Positions 16,607 to 28,915 of a stretch of 64,000 bases of DNA are shown here, piece after piece. The position numbers and the translations under genes were made by a program. How positions within the stretch are numbered: position 1 is the stretch's first letter; every line of letters begins with the position of its first letter. Under the pieces are notes generated by a model. That model made no database searches. It was not told where the DNA came from and worked only from the letters and a program-made list of their open reading frames with translations. This DNA comes from Methylobacterium sp. 17Sr1-1 (GTDB taxonomy: Bacteria; Pseudomonadota; Alphaproteobacteria; Rhizobiales; Beijerinckiaceae), in contig NZ_CP029552.1 in NCBI RefSeq assembly GCF_003173775.1, positions 149,001 through 213,000 on the forward strand, written 5' to 3'.

Positions 16607-17554
16607 TCAGAGCTCGGGCGCGTAGACCGCGGCGCCGAGGCCGACGCCGAACTCGGCGAAGACCGGCTCGCGCCGGGCGCCCGCCCCCTCGACGATGGCG
16701 TAGTTGGCCCGGTCGGCGAAGAGCTCGCCGAGGACGGCGCAGTTGAGGCCGTGGCCGCCGCAGAAGGACTGGTAGGCGCCGAGGATCGGCAGCCCGGCCA
16801 GCGCCAGGTCGCCGACGGCATCGAGGATCTTGTGACGGACGAACTCGTCCGGGTAGCGCAGGCCCTCGGGGTTGACCACGCCGCCGTCGCCGACCGCGAC
16901 GGTGTTCTCCAGCGAGGCACCCAGCGCGAAGCCGGCCTTCCAGTACCGCTCGACGTCGCGCATCATCCCGAAGGTGCGGGCGCGGGCGATCTCGCGGCGA
17001 TAGGCGGCGGGAGTGAGGGTCAGGGCCTTGCGGCTGCGGCCGATCACCGGGCTCTCGAAGTCGATCTCGACGTCGAGGTGGAAGCCGCGCTCGAACGGGC
17101 GCAGCTCGGAATAGGCGCGGCCCTTCTCGGTCCGGACGGTCTTGAGCACCTTGATGAAGCGGCGGGGGGTGCCGCAGGAGAGGGTGCCGACCGCCTCGAT
17201 CGCCGCTACGTAGGGACCGGCGCTGCCGTCGAGGATCGGCATCTCGGGCCCGTCGATCTCGACGAGGCAGTTGTCGATGCCGAGCCCGTAGAGGGCGGAC
17301 ATCAGGTGCTCGATGGTGGCGACGGCGCCGGTCTCGCGGCTGCCGATGACGGTGCAGAGCTCGGTGGCGCTGACCTGGGCGTACTGGGCCTGGATCAGGC
17401 GGTCGCGGCCATTCGCGAGGCCGGTGCGCAGGAAGGCGATGCCGTGATGCGCCTCCGCGGGATGGAGAGTGATCGCGACGGGGTTACCGGAGTGGACGCC
17501 GATGCCGGAGAGGCTCGCGGCGGAGCGTAGGGTCGTCTGCTGACTTGTTCTCAT
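16607..17554 (-). CDS. lpxC: UDP-3-O-acyl-N-acetylglucosamine deacetylase
   Basis: This 315-residue enzyme catalyses the committed, zinc-dependent step of lipid A synthesis. Zinc ligands are His83 (in IEHLMSAL), His241 and Asp245 (in RHKILDAVGDL); catalytic His268 lies in FCGGHGLN. ATG 17554 follows GAGG and gives the normal N terminus TTLRSAASLSGIGVHSG. It lies downstream of ftsZ in the same direction but 418 bp away, so it probably has its own promoter. Confidence 0.95.
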   Translation of the reverse strand: MRTSQQTTLRSAASLSGIGVHSGNPVAITLHPAEAHHGIAFLRTGLANGRDRLIQAQYAQVSATELCTVIGSRETGAVATIEHLMSALYGLGIDNCLVEIDGPEMPILDGSAGPYVAAIEAVGTLSCGTPRRFIKVLKTVRTEKGRAYSELRPFERGFHLDVEIDFESPVIGRSRKALTLTPAAYRREIARARTFGMMRDVERYWKAGFALGASLENTVAVGDGGVVNPEGLRYPDEFVRHKILDAVGDLALAGLPILGAYQSFCGGHGLNCAVLGELFADRANYAIVEGAGARREPVFAEFGVGLGAAVYAPEL

Positions 17555-17811
17555 TACCTCAGCCCTCGGCCGCGACTCACCATCGTGTCCCGTTGCCGGG
17601 CCCACGTTTCGAGGCGATCCGTCCGTTGCTTGAAGCCCCTGTGGGTGTCGGTGCCGGCGGTTCCGCTCGGCCTTCGCCCTTGTGCGTAGGACACCTATAG
17701 TCGCGCTCGAAAGCACGGCCAAATCACGGATTCTTACGCTCTGTAACAGATCCGGGCATCCGCTACGGACGCGAAAAATCGTTGTCCGTCAAATGTTTGA
17801 ACAACGCGTAA

Positions 17812-17837
17812 ACCCCGGGGCCGGGCGGCCTCGGGGT
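17812..17837. terminator. hairpin in the ftsZ-lpxC gap
   Basis: Arms ACCCCGGGGCC and GGCCTCGGGGT pair with one G-T pair around a GGGC loop. On the minus strand TTTACG follows, on the plus strand GTGTCTTTT, so it could end transcripts from either side. Confidence 0.35.
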
Positions 17838-17929
17838 GTGTCTTTTGGGCGGCACCGGCGCCCTCCGTGGCAGGATCGTGGCGCCCGGTGCGGGCGCCGC
17901 GGGCAGGATCGTGGCGCCCGGCGCAGGGA

Positions 17930-17960
17930 CCGGGGCCTCACCTTTCGGTGCAGGCCCCGG
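17930..17960 (-). terminator. hairpin directly after ftsZ
   Basis: The arms CCGGGGCCT / AGGCCCCGG enclose an inner CACC/GGTG stem. It begins 12 bp past the ftsZ stop, the right place for a terminator of the mur-fts transcript, though it lacks a T tract. Confidence 0.4.
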
Positions 17961-17972
17961 CCGAGAGGCGCG

Positions 17973-19856
17973 TCAGTTGGCCTGGCGGCGCAGGAAGGCC
18001 GGGATCTCGAGCTGATCGTCGTCCATCATGCGGTTGCCGGCCGGCACCGCACGGCCCTGCGGGTCGAGGTTCCCTTGCGCCGGGCGGTAGCCCTGGGGCT
18101 GCGCCGGGTAGCCGCCCTGCGGCGCGTAGGCCTGCTGCGGGGCGGGCTGGCGCGGGGCCGGGGCGGCGTGCTGCACCGGCGCCTGATGCACCGGAGCCTG
18201 GCGCGGCGCCGGCTGCGGGGCGTGCGCCATCGGGGCCTGCGCCGCCGGGGCCTGCGCCGGAGCTTGCGCCGGGTGGCCGGCCTCGTCCTCGCGCCGGCCG
18301 CCGAAGCCGACGGTGGCGAGGCGGCGCAGGAGCGAGGTGCGCTTGGCGTCCGGGGTCACCTGCTGCACCGGCTCCTCGCCGCGGCTGGCCCGGATCTGGT
18401 TCTGGGCCGGCATCGGCAGGTCCTGGACCCGGGGCATGCGGGGCGCACGCACCACCGCCGGGGACGGCGGGATGAACGGGCCGGAGGCCATCGGCATCTG
18501 CGGCTCGGGCTGCGGCGCCGGGGCCGGCTCGTAGACCGGGGCGGGACGCGGCTGGGCCGGGGTGATCTGCACCTCGTCGCGCATCAGGCCGGCGGCCTGG
18601 TGGGTGCCGGGCATCTCCATGCGGACCGGCTCCGGCGCGGGCATCGCGGCGTGCGCGGGGGTATGCATCTGGGCATGCATCTGGGCATGCATCGGGGCGT
18701 GCGCCACCGGCTCCGGCGCCGGGGCCCGCGCTACCGGGGCCTCGGCGGGACGAAAGGAGGCGGTGGAGGGGGGCGCCGACGGGGTGGCGGCCCGGGCCCG
18801 GGCCTCGGCGCGCAGGCGCTCGGCGACCTCGGCGATGCGCTGCTCGGTCTGGGCGATCTCCGGCGAGCCGATCGCGTTGGCGTTGATCAGCGCCGGCTCG
18901 ATGCCGGTGGCGACGACCGAGACCCGGATGATGCCGTCGAGGCTCTCGTCGAAGGTGGCGCCCAGGATGATGTTGGCGTCGGAATCGACCTCCTCGCGGA
19001 TGCGGGTGGCGGCCTCGTCGAGCTCGTAGAGGGTCAGGTCGTTGCCGCCGGTGATCGAGATCAGCAGGCCGCGGGCGCCCTTCATCGAGACGTCGTCGAG
19101 GAGCGGGTTGGCGATCGCGGCTTCCGCGGCGCGGTTGGCGCGCTTCTCGCCGGACGCCTCGCCGGTGCCCATCATCGCCTTGCCCATGCCGCGCATGATC
19201 GCCCGCACGTCGGCGAAGTCGAGGTTGATGAGGCCCTCCTTCACCATCAGGTCGGTGATGCAGGCGACGCCCGAATAGAGCACCTGGTCGGCCATCGCGA
19301 AGGCGTCGGCGAAGGTGGTCTTCTCGTTGGCGACCCGGAACAGGTTCTGGTTCGGGATCACGATCAGGGTGTCGACGGCCTGCTGCAGCTCGTTGATGCC
19401 CGATTCGGCGGTGCGCATGCGGCGCACGCCCTCGAACTGGAACGGCTTGGTGACGACGCCGACCGTCAGGATGCCCATGTCGCGGGCGGTGCGGGCGATG
19501 ACCGGGGCCGCGCCGGTGCCGGTGCCGCCGCCCATGCCGGCGGTGATGAAGCACATGTGGGCGCCCGAGAGCTGATCGCGGATCTCGTCGATCACCTCCT
19601 CGGCGGCGGCGCGGCCGACGTCGGGCTGCGAGCCGGCGCCGAGGCCCTGCGTCACCCCGATGCCCATCTGGATCACGCGCTCGGCCTTCGAGGAGGTCAG
19701 CGCCTGGGCGTCGGTGTTGGCGACCACGAACTCGCAGCCGAGGAGCCCCGACTCGATCATGTTGTTGACGGCGTTGCCGCCGGCGCCGCCGACGCCGAAC
19801 ACGGTGATGCGGGGCTTCAGTTCGCGGATGTCCGGAGCTTGCAGGGAGATGGCCAT
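17973..19856 (-). CDS. ftsZ: cell division protein FtsZ
   Basis: This 627-residue tubulin-like GTPase forms the division ring. The nucleotide-binding motif GGGTGTG is at residues 109-115, and the T7 loop includes [11 protein letters not shown]. The core ends near residue 325, followed by an unusually long Pro/Ala/Gln-rich linker of about 285 residues and the C-terminal peptide [16 protein letters not shown] that binds FtsA. The linker includes a triplicated MHAQ-type repeat. ATG 19856 gives [10 protein letters not shown], the conserved start. Long linkers are known in Rhizobiales FtsZ. Confidence 0.97.
   Translation of the reverse strand: MAISLQAPDIRELKPRITVFGVGGAGGNAVNNMIESGLLGCEFVVANTDAQALTSSKAERVIQMGIGVTQGLGAGSQPDVGRAAAEEVIDEIRDQLSGAHMCFITAGMGGGTGTGAAPVIARTARDMGILTVGVVTKPFQFEGVRRMRTAESGINELQQAVDTLIVIPNQNLFRVANEKTTFADAFAMADQVLYSGVACITDLMVKEGLINLDFADVRAIMRGMGKAMMGTGEASGEKRANRAAEAAIANPLLDDVSMKGARGLLISITGGNDLTLYELDEAATRIREEVDSDANIILGATFDESLDGIIRVSVVATGIEPALINANAIGSPEIAQTEQRIAEVAERLRAEARARAATPSAPPSTASFRPAEAPVARAPAPEPVAHAPMHAQMHAQMHTPAHAAMPAPEPVRMEMPGTHQAAGLMRDEVQITPAQPRPAPVYEPAPAPQPEPQMPMASGPFIPPSPAVVRAPRMPRVQDLPMPAQNQIRASRGEEPVQQVTPDAKRTSLLRRLATVGFGGRREDEAGHPAQAPAQAPAAQAPMAHAPQPAPRQAPVHQAPVQHAAPAPRQPAPQQAYAPQGGYPAQPQGYRPAQGNLDPQGRAVPAGNRMMDDDQLEIPAFLRRQAN
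18663..18698. repeat. 12-bp tandem repeat in the ftsZ linker
   Basis: Three copies of ATGCATCTGGGC (the third with one change), in frame, encode a His-Ala-Gln-Met tetrapeptide repeat within the disordered linker of FtsZ. Copy number could vary between strains by slippage. Confidence 0.7.
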
Positions 19857-19970
19857 GATGCGCGAGCCTCTGATGATCGTTACGTTTCTGGTGGCGCCGC
19901 TAAGCGCCGTTTGCCGTCCCACCCGCCCGGCACGGCCCGTTTCCGGGGCCCGCGCCGGGGGGCGATTCCG

Positions 19971-21296
19971 TTAGAAGCTCTCCCGGATCCAGCGTCCGAC
20001 CTTGGAGAGGTAGGTGTCGGAACCGAGGCCCGCGTGGCCGGACTGGCCGCGCGGCTCGAAATGCTCGACATGCGAGACCTGGGGGTAGACCAGGAGGCCG
20101 ACGGCGGCCGAGAAGGCCGGGCCCTTGGCGGCCTCGGGCAGCCCCTTGATGCCGAGCGGCCGGCCGATCCGGACCTGGCCCTGCAGGATGCGGCGGGCGA
20201 CCTCCGGCAGCCCGACGAGCTGGCTGGCACCCCCCGTCAGCACCACCCGGCGCCCGGCCTGGGCGGCGAAGCCCGCGTTGCGCAGGCGGTCGCGCACCAG
20301 TTCCAGCACCTCCTCGACCCGCGGGCGGATGATCCGCACGAGGTGCGATTTCGGGATGTGGTGCGGCAGGTCGCGCTCGTCCTCGTCGACGCCGTGGACC
20401 GCGATCATGTCGCGCTCGTCGGACGCCGTCGCCATGGCGGCGCCGTAGAGGGTCTTGAGCCGCTCGGCCGCCGCCACCCGGGTCGAGAGGCCGCGGGCGA
20501 TGTCCATGGTGACGTGGTGGCCCCCGACCGCGAGCGCGTCGCAGTGGACGAGGTGGCCGCCGGAGAACACTCCGACGCTCGTCGTGCCGCCGCCCATGTC
20601 GACGACCGCGACGCCCATCTCGGCCTCGTCGTCGACCAGCGCCGAGAGACCGGAGGCGTAGGGGGTGGCGATCACCGCCTCGACCCGCAGGTGGGTGTTC
20701 TCGACCGCCAGCATCAGGTTGCGGGCGGCGGCGATCTCCGCCGTGACGACGTGCAGGTCGACGCCGAGGCGCTCGCCGAGCATGCCCGACGGATCGACGA
20801 CCGCGCTCTGCTGGTCGAGGGAGTAGCCGGTCGGCAGGGCGTGCAGCACCGCGCGCCCCGGGCTGATGCTGTGGGTGCTCGCCGCCTCCAGCACCCGCTG
20901 CACGTCCGCGCCGGTGACGGCGCCGGTGCGCACCGGGACCTTGGCGTCGAAATGCTGCGAGCCGAGCCGCCCGCCCGAGAGGCTGACGATGACCGACTGC
21001 ACCTCGACCCGGGCCATGCGCTCGGCGGCGTGGACCGCCTGGCGGATCGCGGTCTCGGCCGCCTCGAGATCGACCACGGCGCCGCCCTTGAGGCCGAGCG
21101 AGCGCTGGTGGCCGATGCCGATGATGCGGGCGAGGTGGGTGCGGCCGCGCAGGGTCGCCAGCGTCTCGACCGGCTGCAGCTCGGCGACGAGGCAGACGAT
21201 CTTGCTGGTGCCGATGTCGAGCACCGACAGGGTCGCGCTGCGGCGCGCCGAGAGCGGCTTTAAGCGCGGCGTGAGACCGTGCTGGAGGAGACTCAT
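19971..21296 (-). CDS. ftsA: cell division protein FtsA
   Basis: This 441-residue actin-like protein tethers FtsZ to the membrane. Its phosphate-1 loop is LSVLDIGTSKIVCLVAE, the second phosphate loop is VVDMGGGTTSVGVF, and the adenosine motif is VVLTGGASQLVGL. The C-terminal amphipathic helix ends KVGRWIRESF, the membrane-targeting sequence. It lies between ftsQ and ftsZ in the standard order. Confidence 0.95.
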   Translation of the reverse strand: MSLLQHGLTPRLKPLSARRSATLSVLDIGTSKIVCLVAELQPVETLATLRGRTHLARIIGIGHQRSLGLKGGAVVDLEAAETAIRQAVHAAERMARVEVQSVIVSLSGGRLGSQHFDAKVPVRTGAVTGADVQRVLEAASTHSISPGRAVLHALPTGYSLDQQSAVVDPSGMLGERLGVDLHVVTAEIAAARNLMLAVENTHLRVEAVIATPYASGLSALVDDEAEMGVAVVDMGGGTTSVGVFSGGHLVHCDALAVGGHHVTMDIARGLSTRVAAAERLKTLYGAAMATASDERDMIAVHGVDEDERDLPHHIPKSHLVRIIRPRVEEVLELVRDRLRNAGFAAQAGRRVVLTGGASQLVGLPEVARRILQGQVRIGRPLGIKGLPEAAKGPAFSAAVGLLVYPQVSHVEHFEPRGQSGHAGLGSDTYLSKVGRWIRESF

Positions 21297-21396
21297 GACG
21301 CGACGCTCACGGACGAGGAAACGGTGATGGCGGGGCGGGTGGAACCGGCGGGAGTGGGTCCGGGAAGACCTGCGGGCGTCACGTCTCGCGCGCGGG

Positions 21397-22416
21397 TCAT
21401 GTCTCGGTTCCCTTCGGCTTCTTCTGCTTCTTCTGGGCCTCCAGGCGCGCCGCCGCGCCCTCCTCGGTCAGCCGCACCACCACCCGGTCGGGCAGCCGCA
21501 GGTCGACCGCGATGATGTCCTTCTCGAGCAGGCTCGACTCGGCCTCGAGCTTGACGAGGCGGGTCACCGCGTCGCGGGCGCCGGCCTCGGGCAGGCGCAC
21601 GTCGATGCCGTCGAGCTTGAGGGTCCAGCGCCGGCCCGAGACGAGGGTGCCGGCCCGGATCCGCTCCCGGAGGGGTCCGGCGGCCTCGAGCAGGGCGAGG
21701 TACTCCTTGGTGCGCAGGTTCGCCTCGTCGCCCACCACCAGCGGCAGGTCGGCGAAGCGGCCGTCGCGCATCTGGTCGATCACCGTGCCGTCGGCGGCGA
21801 TCACGGCGATCTCGCCGTTGCGCTGCCACAGGGCGCTCGGCTCGCGCTCGGTGAGCGTGACCAGGAGCTCGCGCGGGTAGATCTTGCGCACCGAGACCGC
21901 GCCGATCAGCGGCACGCTGGACAGGCGGTCGCGCACGTCGACCACGCTGAGGAAGGGCAGCGAGTTGCGCTGGTCTATGCCGGCGGCCTTCAGGATCTCG
22001 GCCGAGCGCAGCTGCACCAGCCCGGTGATCGTGACCTTGTCGAGGCCGAAGCCGAGGGCCCGCGCGGCCATGTCGAAGGGGGTGCCGTAGCGGGCCGAGA
22101 CCTCGGCGTAGCCGCCGCCGGACACGAAGCCCGCCCCCGCGACGAGGCCGAAGAACCCGAAGGCCAGGCCCATCCCGAGATGGCGCGGCATCCGCCGCTC
22201 GATCGGTACCGCCACCGAGGCGCGGCGCGGGCGCAGGAAGCGCGGCAGGACGCGGGCGAGACGCGACTCGCTCAAGCGCAGGTCGCCGAGCCGCGCGTCG
22301 CGCACGGGACCGCCCCGGGCCGGCGCCGTCCCCGGCTGGGGAGCGTGCATGCCGGCCTCCTCGCCGGCATAGCCGGCGTCGGTCAGCGGCTCAGGGAAGC
22401 GTCCACCACCATCCAT
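21397..22416 (-). CDS. ftsQ: cell division protein FtsQ
   Basis: This 339-residue bitopic protein has a cytoplasmic tail of about 80 residues, one membrane segment (MGLAFGFFGLVAGAGFVSGGG), a POTRA domain beginning FGLDKVTITGLVQLRSAEIL and the beta domain. It bridges early and late divisome components. The Lys/Gln-rich tail is typical. It lies 100 bp upstream of ftsA. The gene before it should be ddl in many relatives, but here a 472-bp gap separates it from murB. Confidence 0.9.
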   Translation of the reverse strand: MDGGGRFPEPLTDAGYAGEEAGMHAPQPGTAPARGGPVRDARLGDLRLSESRLARVLPRFLRPRRASVAVPIERRMPRHLGMGLAFGFFGLVAGAGFVSGGGYAEVSARYGTPFDMAARALGFGLDKVTITGLVQLRSAEILKAAGIDQRNSLPFLSVVDVRDRLSSVPLIGAVSVRKIYPRELLVTLTEREPSALWQRNGEIAVIAADGTVIDQMRDGRFADLPLVVGDEANLRTKEYLALLEAAGPLRERIRAGTLVSGRRWTLKLDGIDVRLPEAGARDAVTRLVKLEAESSLLEKDIIAVDLRLPDRVVVRLTEEGAAARLEAQKKQKKPKGTET

Positions 22417-22888
22417 GGGGCGAGTTCACCGAAAACGATACCCGGCACGGGCTGCGATCTCCGGCGCGAGAGCGGTCTCGGGTCACCCGGGCTTCGCTGT
22501 GCCGCCCCGCCACGGGCATACCGGCGGGGCCGGTACGTCGTCGCGAGAGGTCGGCACGGCTCACGCCCGGCATCCAAGTGCTTGATGCGCCGTTAACGCC
22601 AACTCTCGAACTCGCTGGTAAATATCCGGTAAAATTTTCGCTCCCCACACAAGGATCGCGCAGCCCGGGCGGTCCCCGACGCCCGAGGGGCCACGCCGCG
22701 GCGGCGGACCGGATCGGGGCCGGGAAAAGCCGCTTCCTCAAGAACTTACGGGCCCGCCTGCAAGCCCGTTCCCCGGGTCGGGACCGGTTCCGGCGGGCGG
22801 TGGGAGGCCCCGCGGCGACGTGGGGCCGGGACGGCGCACATGGTTACCGGCGAGACCCGGGCGGGCCCCGCCGGGAGTGATTCGCGAA
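22417..22888. other. murB-ftsQ gap without ddl
   Basis: This 472-bp stretch has no reading frame with plausible protein character. An AT-richer patch at 22575-22650 (with GTTAACG and GGTAAATATCCGG) stands out from the roughly 70 percent GC background and may hold the promoter for ftsQ-ftsA-ftsZ. In many alphaproteobacteria the D-Ala-D-Ala ligase gene ddl is found at this place. Confidence 0.5.
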
Positions 22889-23809
22889 TCAGCGCGCGGC
22901 GACGCCGATGCGCTTGATCTCCCAGTGCAGGTCGATGCCGGAGGTCGCGCGCACCCGCGTCCGCACCTCCTCGCCCAGGCCCTCGATGTCGGCCGCGGTG
23001 GCGCCGCCGCGGTTGATCAGGAAGTTGCAGTGCATCTCCGACACCTGCGCGCCGCCGCGGGTGAGCCCGCGGCAGCCGGCGGCGTCGACGAGCTGCCAGG
23101 CCTTGCCGCCTTCGGGGTTCTTGAAGGTCGAGCCGCCGGTGCGCTCGCGGATCGGCTGCGCCGCCTCCCGGGCCGCGGTGACCCGGTCCATCTCGGCCTC
23201 GATCGACGCCCGGTCGCCGGGCCGGCCGCGATAGGTCGCCTGGGTGAAGATCAGGTCGGCGGGCGCCGAGCAGTGGCGGTAGGCGAATCCCATGTCGGCA
23301 TGGGTCAGCACGTGCAGGGTGCCGGCGCGGTCGACGGCGCGGGCCTCGACCAGCACGTCGGTGGTCTCGCCGCCATGCGCCCCGGCATTCATCCGGAGCG
23401 CGCCCCCGACCGAGCCCGGGATGCCGCGATAGAAGGCGAGGCCGTCGAGCCCTGCCTCGGCCGCCGCGCGGGCGAGCTTCATGTCGGGCACGGCCGTGCC
23501 GGCCCGGATCGTCTCGCCCTCGATCGCGATCGACCCGAAGGCCTTGCCGCCGAGGCGGATGACGAGCCCCGGCACGCCGCCGTCGCGCACGATCAGGTTC
23601 GAGCCGAGGCCGATCACCGTCACGGGCACGTCCGGAGGCAGGGCGGCCAGCGCCGCGGCGAGGTCCTCCTCGTCGGCGGGCGTGAACAGCACGTCGGCCG
23701 GCCCCCCGACCCGGAACCAGGTCAGGTCGGCGAGCGGGTGATCGGGCAGGAGGCGGCCGCGCAAGCGCGCGGGCTCCAGGGCGGCGAGGATGGCGGCGGA
23801 GGTCGTCAT
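22889..23809 (-). CDS. murB: UDP-N-acetylenolpyruvoylglucosamine reductase
   Basis: This 306-residue FAD enzyme reduces UDP-GlcNAc-enolpyruvate to UDP-MurNAc. FAD-binding motifs are [27 protein letters not shown] and [19 protein letters not shown]. The catalytic region includes [22 protein letters not shown] and the terminal [14 protein letters not shown]. Its start overlaps the end of the DUF559 gene by 4 bp, suggesting translational coupling. Confidence 0.95.
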   Translation of the reverse strand: MTTSAAILAALEPARLRGRLLPDHPLADLTWFRVGGPADVLFTPADEEDLAAALAALPPDVPVTVIGLGSNLIVRDGGVPGLVIRLGGKAFGSIAIEGETIRAGTAVPDMKLARAAAEAGLDGLAFYRGIPGSVGGALRMNAGAHGGETTDVLVEARAVDRAGTLHVLTHADMGFAYRHCSAPADLIFTQATYRGRPGDRASIEAEMDRVTAAREAAQPIRERTGGSTFKNPEGGKAWQLVDAAGCRGLTRGGAQVSEMHCNFLINRGGATAADIEGLGEEVRTRVRATSGIDLHWEIKRIGVAAR

Positions 23810-24390
23810 GGATCCGTTCGGGATGATGCGGGACGCCCCTCTCCTCTCCCCGCGGGCGGGGAGAGGGCTTCACCCCCCTCGTCGGGGGTGAAGCGAGCGG
23901 AGGCGAAGCCGGAGCGAGGGTGAGGGGGTCTCGACGCGTGAGACTCTTCCGGAGACACCCCCTCACCCTCGCCCTGCGGGCTACCTTCGCACCCGACAAG
24001 GGGTGCGAAGGCCTCTCCCCGCCCGCGGGGAGAGGGGGAGGGGCGGCGCTCCATGATTGAAGCCAGGATGGTCTCGAGGATTCCGGTCAGGTTGCGCGCG
24101 ACTTCGCCGTTCCAGAAACGTAATACGCGCCAGCCCTGCGAGGCGAGCCAGGCATCACGCTCGCGGTCGTAGCCGCATTCCGCGTGCTGGCTCCCGTCGA
24201 GTTCGACGACGAGCTTCGCCTCGCGGCAGGCGAAGTCCGCGAAATAGCGGCCGATTGGCAACTGACGCACGAACTTGGCTTCCGCCAGGCGCCGGTCGCG
24301 CAGGCGCGACCAGAGCGCCCGCTCGGCATCGGTCTGGGTCCGCCGCAGCGTCCGGGCCCGCGCCGTACCGGGATCGTCGGGGCCGCGCAT
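23806..24390 (-). CDS. DUF559 domain-containing (endonuclease-like) protein
   Basis: This 194-residue protein has residues 1-115 matching the DUF559/Vsr-like fold: [36 protein letters not shown], then [11 protein letters not shown] with the Asp of a PD-(D/E)XK-type site and [11 protein letters not shown]. The remaining residues are low-complexity Ser/Pro/Gly/Arg and are encoded by the long inverted repeat at 23837-24044, so the repeat has extended the reading frame up to the murB start. It sits inside the mur cluster between murC and murB. The true function is unknown. Confidence 0.75.
   Translation of the reverse strand: MRGPDDPGTARARTLRRTQTDAERALWSRLRDRRLAEAKFVRQLPIGRYFADFACREAKLVVELDGSQHAECGYDRERDAWLASQGWRVLRFWNGEVARNLTGILETILASIMERRPSPSPRGRGEAFAPLVGCEGSPQGEGEGVSPEESHASRPPHPRSGFASARFTPDEGGEALSPPAGRGEGRPASSRTDP
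23837..24044. repeat. composite long inverted repeat, copy 1
   Basis: Outer palindromes CTCTCCCCGCGGGCGGGGAGAG (left) and its relative at 24013-24034 (right) flank an inner inverted pair GAGGGTGAGGGGGT / ACCCCCTCACCCTC around a core with TTCCGGAG. A second local palindrome TTCACCCC/GGGGTGAA follows the left arm. The same architecture recurs at 63384-63636. Here it overlaps the coding end of the DUF559 gene. Confidence 0.75.
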
Positions 24391-24405
24391 CGGGGCGTCA
24401 GCGCC

Positions 24406-25821
<1,416 letters not shown>

Positions 25822-25894
25822 GGAGTCGGGGTCCTTTAAGTCTTCTTGTTCGATCAGCGGCCGCTGGCGGGCCGACATGTTCCGTGGGCGGCCG

Positions 25895-27010
25895 CTAACG
25901 GGCCGAAACAGCGGTCTCGACCACCAGGGCGGCGAGGCGCTCGGCGGCGTCGGGCAGGCCGGCCTCCTTGGCGGCGGCCGCCGCCCGAGCGAGCCGGTCG
26001 GGATCGCCGAGCAGCGCGCCGAGATCGGCGGCCAGCCGCTCAGGGGTGAAGTCCGTTTGTGGTCTGGGAAAGGCGGCGCCGATCCCTCCCAGCACCGCGG
26101 CGTTCGCCGCCTGGTCCTGGTCGAGGGAGCCGGGCAGCGGCACCAGGATCGCGGGCCGCCCGATCACCGCCAGCTCCGCGACCGTCGAGGCACCGGAGCG
26201 GGCCACGACGAGGTGGGACGAGGCCATCTTGGCCGGCAGGTCCTTGAAGAACGGCGCCACCGTGAAGGCGGCGAGCCCGGCGCCCTCGTAGAGCGCCTGC
26301 ACCCGGGCGAGATCCTCGGACCTCGCCTGCTGGATCACGGTCAGGCGGGCGCGCAAGGACGCCGGCAGCCGCACGACGGCGTCGGGCACCACGTCGCTCA
26401 TCACCCGGGCGCCCTGGCTGCCGCCGAAGGCGAGGAGCTGGAGCGGGGCCTCGGGGCCTACGGCCGGGTAGGGCATCCCGGCCGCCGCCAGCACCGCCGG
26501 GCGCACCGGGTTGCCGGTATGGACGCGCCGCGCCGTCGCCTTGGGCGGAACGCCGCGCACCTCGGGGAACCCGGTGGCGATCACGCGGGCACCGCGGGCG
26601 AGGAAGCCGTTGGCGCGGCCCATCACGGCGTTCTGCTCGTGCAGCAGGGTCGGCACCCGCAGCATCTGGGCGGCGAGCAGCGGCGGCACGGTGGGATAGC
26701 CGCCGAAGCCCACCACCACCGCCGGGTTGAGCCGGCGCACCTCGCGGAGCGCCGCCGCGAAGCCGCGCCCGAGGGTCGCGAAGGCGGTCACGCGGCGCAA
26801 GGGGGAGCGCCCGCTCGACGGGGTGGCGGAGGGCACCGCCACGATCTCGGCGGCCGGGAACTCGCCCGACAAAGCCGCGACCCGGCTGTCGGTGGCGAGC
26901 ACCACCCGGATGCCGCGCTCGCGCAGGCGCAACGCCAGGGCCTCGGCCGGAAACAGGTGGCCGCCGGTGCCGCCGGCGGCGAGCAGGACGAGGGGCTGGG
27001 CGACGGTCAT
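25895..27010 (-). CDS. murG: lipid II synthase MurG (GlcNAc transferase)
   Basis: This 371-residue GT28 glycosyltransferase transfers GlcNAc to lipid I on the cytoplasmic face. The N-terminal loop is [16 protein letters not shown], the acceptor region includes [12 protein letters not shown], and the UDP-GlcNAc-binding domain shows [14 protein letters not shown] and [14 protein letters not shown] 27010 ([14 protein letters not shown]) fits family length; 25 extra upstream residues would be atypical. It lies between ftsW and murC. Confidence 0.95.
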   Translation of the reverse strand: MTVAQPLVLLAAGGTGGHLFPAEALALRLRERGIRVVLATDSRVAALSGEFPAAEIVAVPSATPSSGRSPLRRVTAFATLGRGFAAALREVRRLNPAVVVGFGGYPTVPPLLAAQMLRVPTLLHEQNAVMGRANGFLARGARVIATGFPEVRGVPPKATARRVHTGNPVRPAVLAAAGMPYPAVGPEAPLQLLAFGGSQGARVMSDVVPDAVVRLPASLRARLTVIQQARSEDLARVQALYEGAGLAAFTVAPFFKDLPAKMASSHLVVARSGASTVAELAVIGRPAILVPLPGSLDQDQAANAAVLGGIGAAFPRPQTDFTPERLAADLGALLGDPDRLARAAAAAKEAGLPDAAERLAALVVETAVSAR

Positions 27011-27117
27011 CGGGCGGCCGGTGTGCGGGGGCTGAGCATGCGGTCTCCGGTCAAGGATCGGCGTCGAGGGGCCCCCGTGTGTCACGGCAAGGCCCCGCGG
27101 TCACCCCTCGGATGCTT

Positions 27118-28257
<1,140 letters not shown>

Positions 28258-28394
28258 GGCTTGCAGGGCCCCTCGTTCACCAGCCCCGACCATCGGACGG
28301 AATGGTAAACCGAGCGTTGCCGCGCCGCCGCAGCGAAGCGGAACGGCGTGGCGCGGCCGGGGGTTCGCAGCCCCGATGGCTCAGCCCGGACGGA

Positions 28395-28637
28395 TCAACC
28401 CTGGAACATGCCGTGCGGCGCCAGCTCGAAGTGGCGGGCGTACTCGTCCTCCAGGGTCTCCCACGGCATCAGCATCACGCCGTGCAGCGGCGCCGCGCCG
28501 GCCGTGAGCGCCCCGAAGCGCCGCAGGATCAGGGCCAGCTCGTAGGCCGTGATGTCGGGCTTCGGGGTGAACTTGTAGAAGTGGGTCTCGTTGTCGACCG
28601 GATCGGCACCCATGCTCTTCAGCAGCGAGTCGAACAT
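28395..28637 (-). CDS. small hypothetical protein (80 aa)
   Basis: This 80-residue soluble protein is not recognised. It reads MFDSLLKSMGADPVDNETHF with an amphipathic helix TAYELALILRRFGAL and a C-terminal acidic/aromatic stretch MPWETLEDEYARHFEL. ATG 28637 follows GGGGGA. It stands alone in front of ftsW on the same strand but separated by about 140 bp. Codon use is like that of its neighbours, so it is probably a real conserved gene. Confidence 0.6.
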   Translation of the reverse strand: MFDSLLKSMGADPVDNETHFYKFTPKPDITAYELALILRRFGALTAGAAPLHGVMLMPWETLEDEYARHFELAPHGMFQG

Positions 28638-28834
28638 GACGGAGGTCCCCCGTACCGGCGCGACGCCCCGCGCGCCGATTGGGAGGTTAGGCCGGGCGGC
28701 GGCCTGCGGCAAATAAACTTGCCGGGAGGGGCAATGGGACGGCTCGAAACGCAGCAACGCGATCTCGCAACCGGCGACGAGCGACGGAACCCTTTCCTGG
28801 GACCTGTGTGATTGGGCCCCTCGCAAGCGACATT

Positions 28835-28881
28835 CTCCGCGTCATTCCGGGCTCCGCTGCGCGGCCCGGAATGACGCGGAG
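28835..28881. repeat. 17-bp-arm palindrome, copy 1
   Basis: Perfect arms CTCCGCGTCATTCCGGG / CCCGGAATGACGCGGAG flank a 13-base GC-rich loop. A second member with the same arm length is at 58482-58530. The type resembles REP-like palindromes common in alphaproteobacterial intergenic DNA. Confidence 0.75.
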
Positions 28882-28915
28882 GGCATCAATACTGTCGAAA
28901 CAGTCGAACAGGTGC

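Larger units (their letters stand above)
17555..17972. other. ftsZ-lpxC intergenic region
   Basis: These 418 bp hold no credible gene. They contain two hairpins (17812-17837 and 17930-17960), a 20-bp direct repeat GGCAGGATCGTGGCGCCCGG at 17869 and 17902, and an AT-richer stretch at 17710-17815 that may hold the lpxC promoter. No consensus boxes are clear. Confidence 0.5.

Noticed and set aside
17682..21263. Open frame of 1193 codons on the plus strand opposite ftsZ and ftsA
   Set aside because: The opposite strand encodes intact FtsZ and FtsA with all motifs. The plus-strand product is low-complexity His/Arg/Gly.
22391..22880. Short frames in the murB-ftsQ gap on both strands
   Set aside because: Products are Arg/Pro/Gly-rich with no conserved character and no ribosome sites, so the stretch is treated as gene-free.
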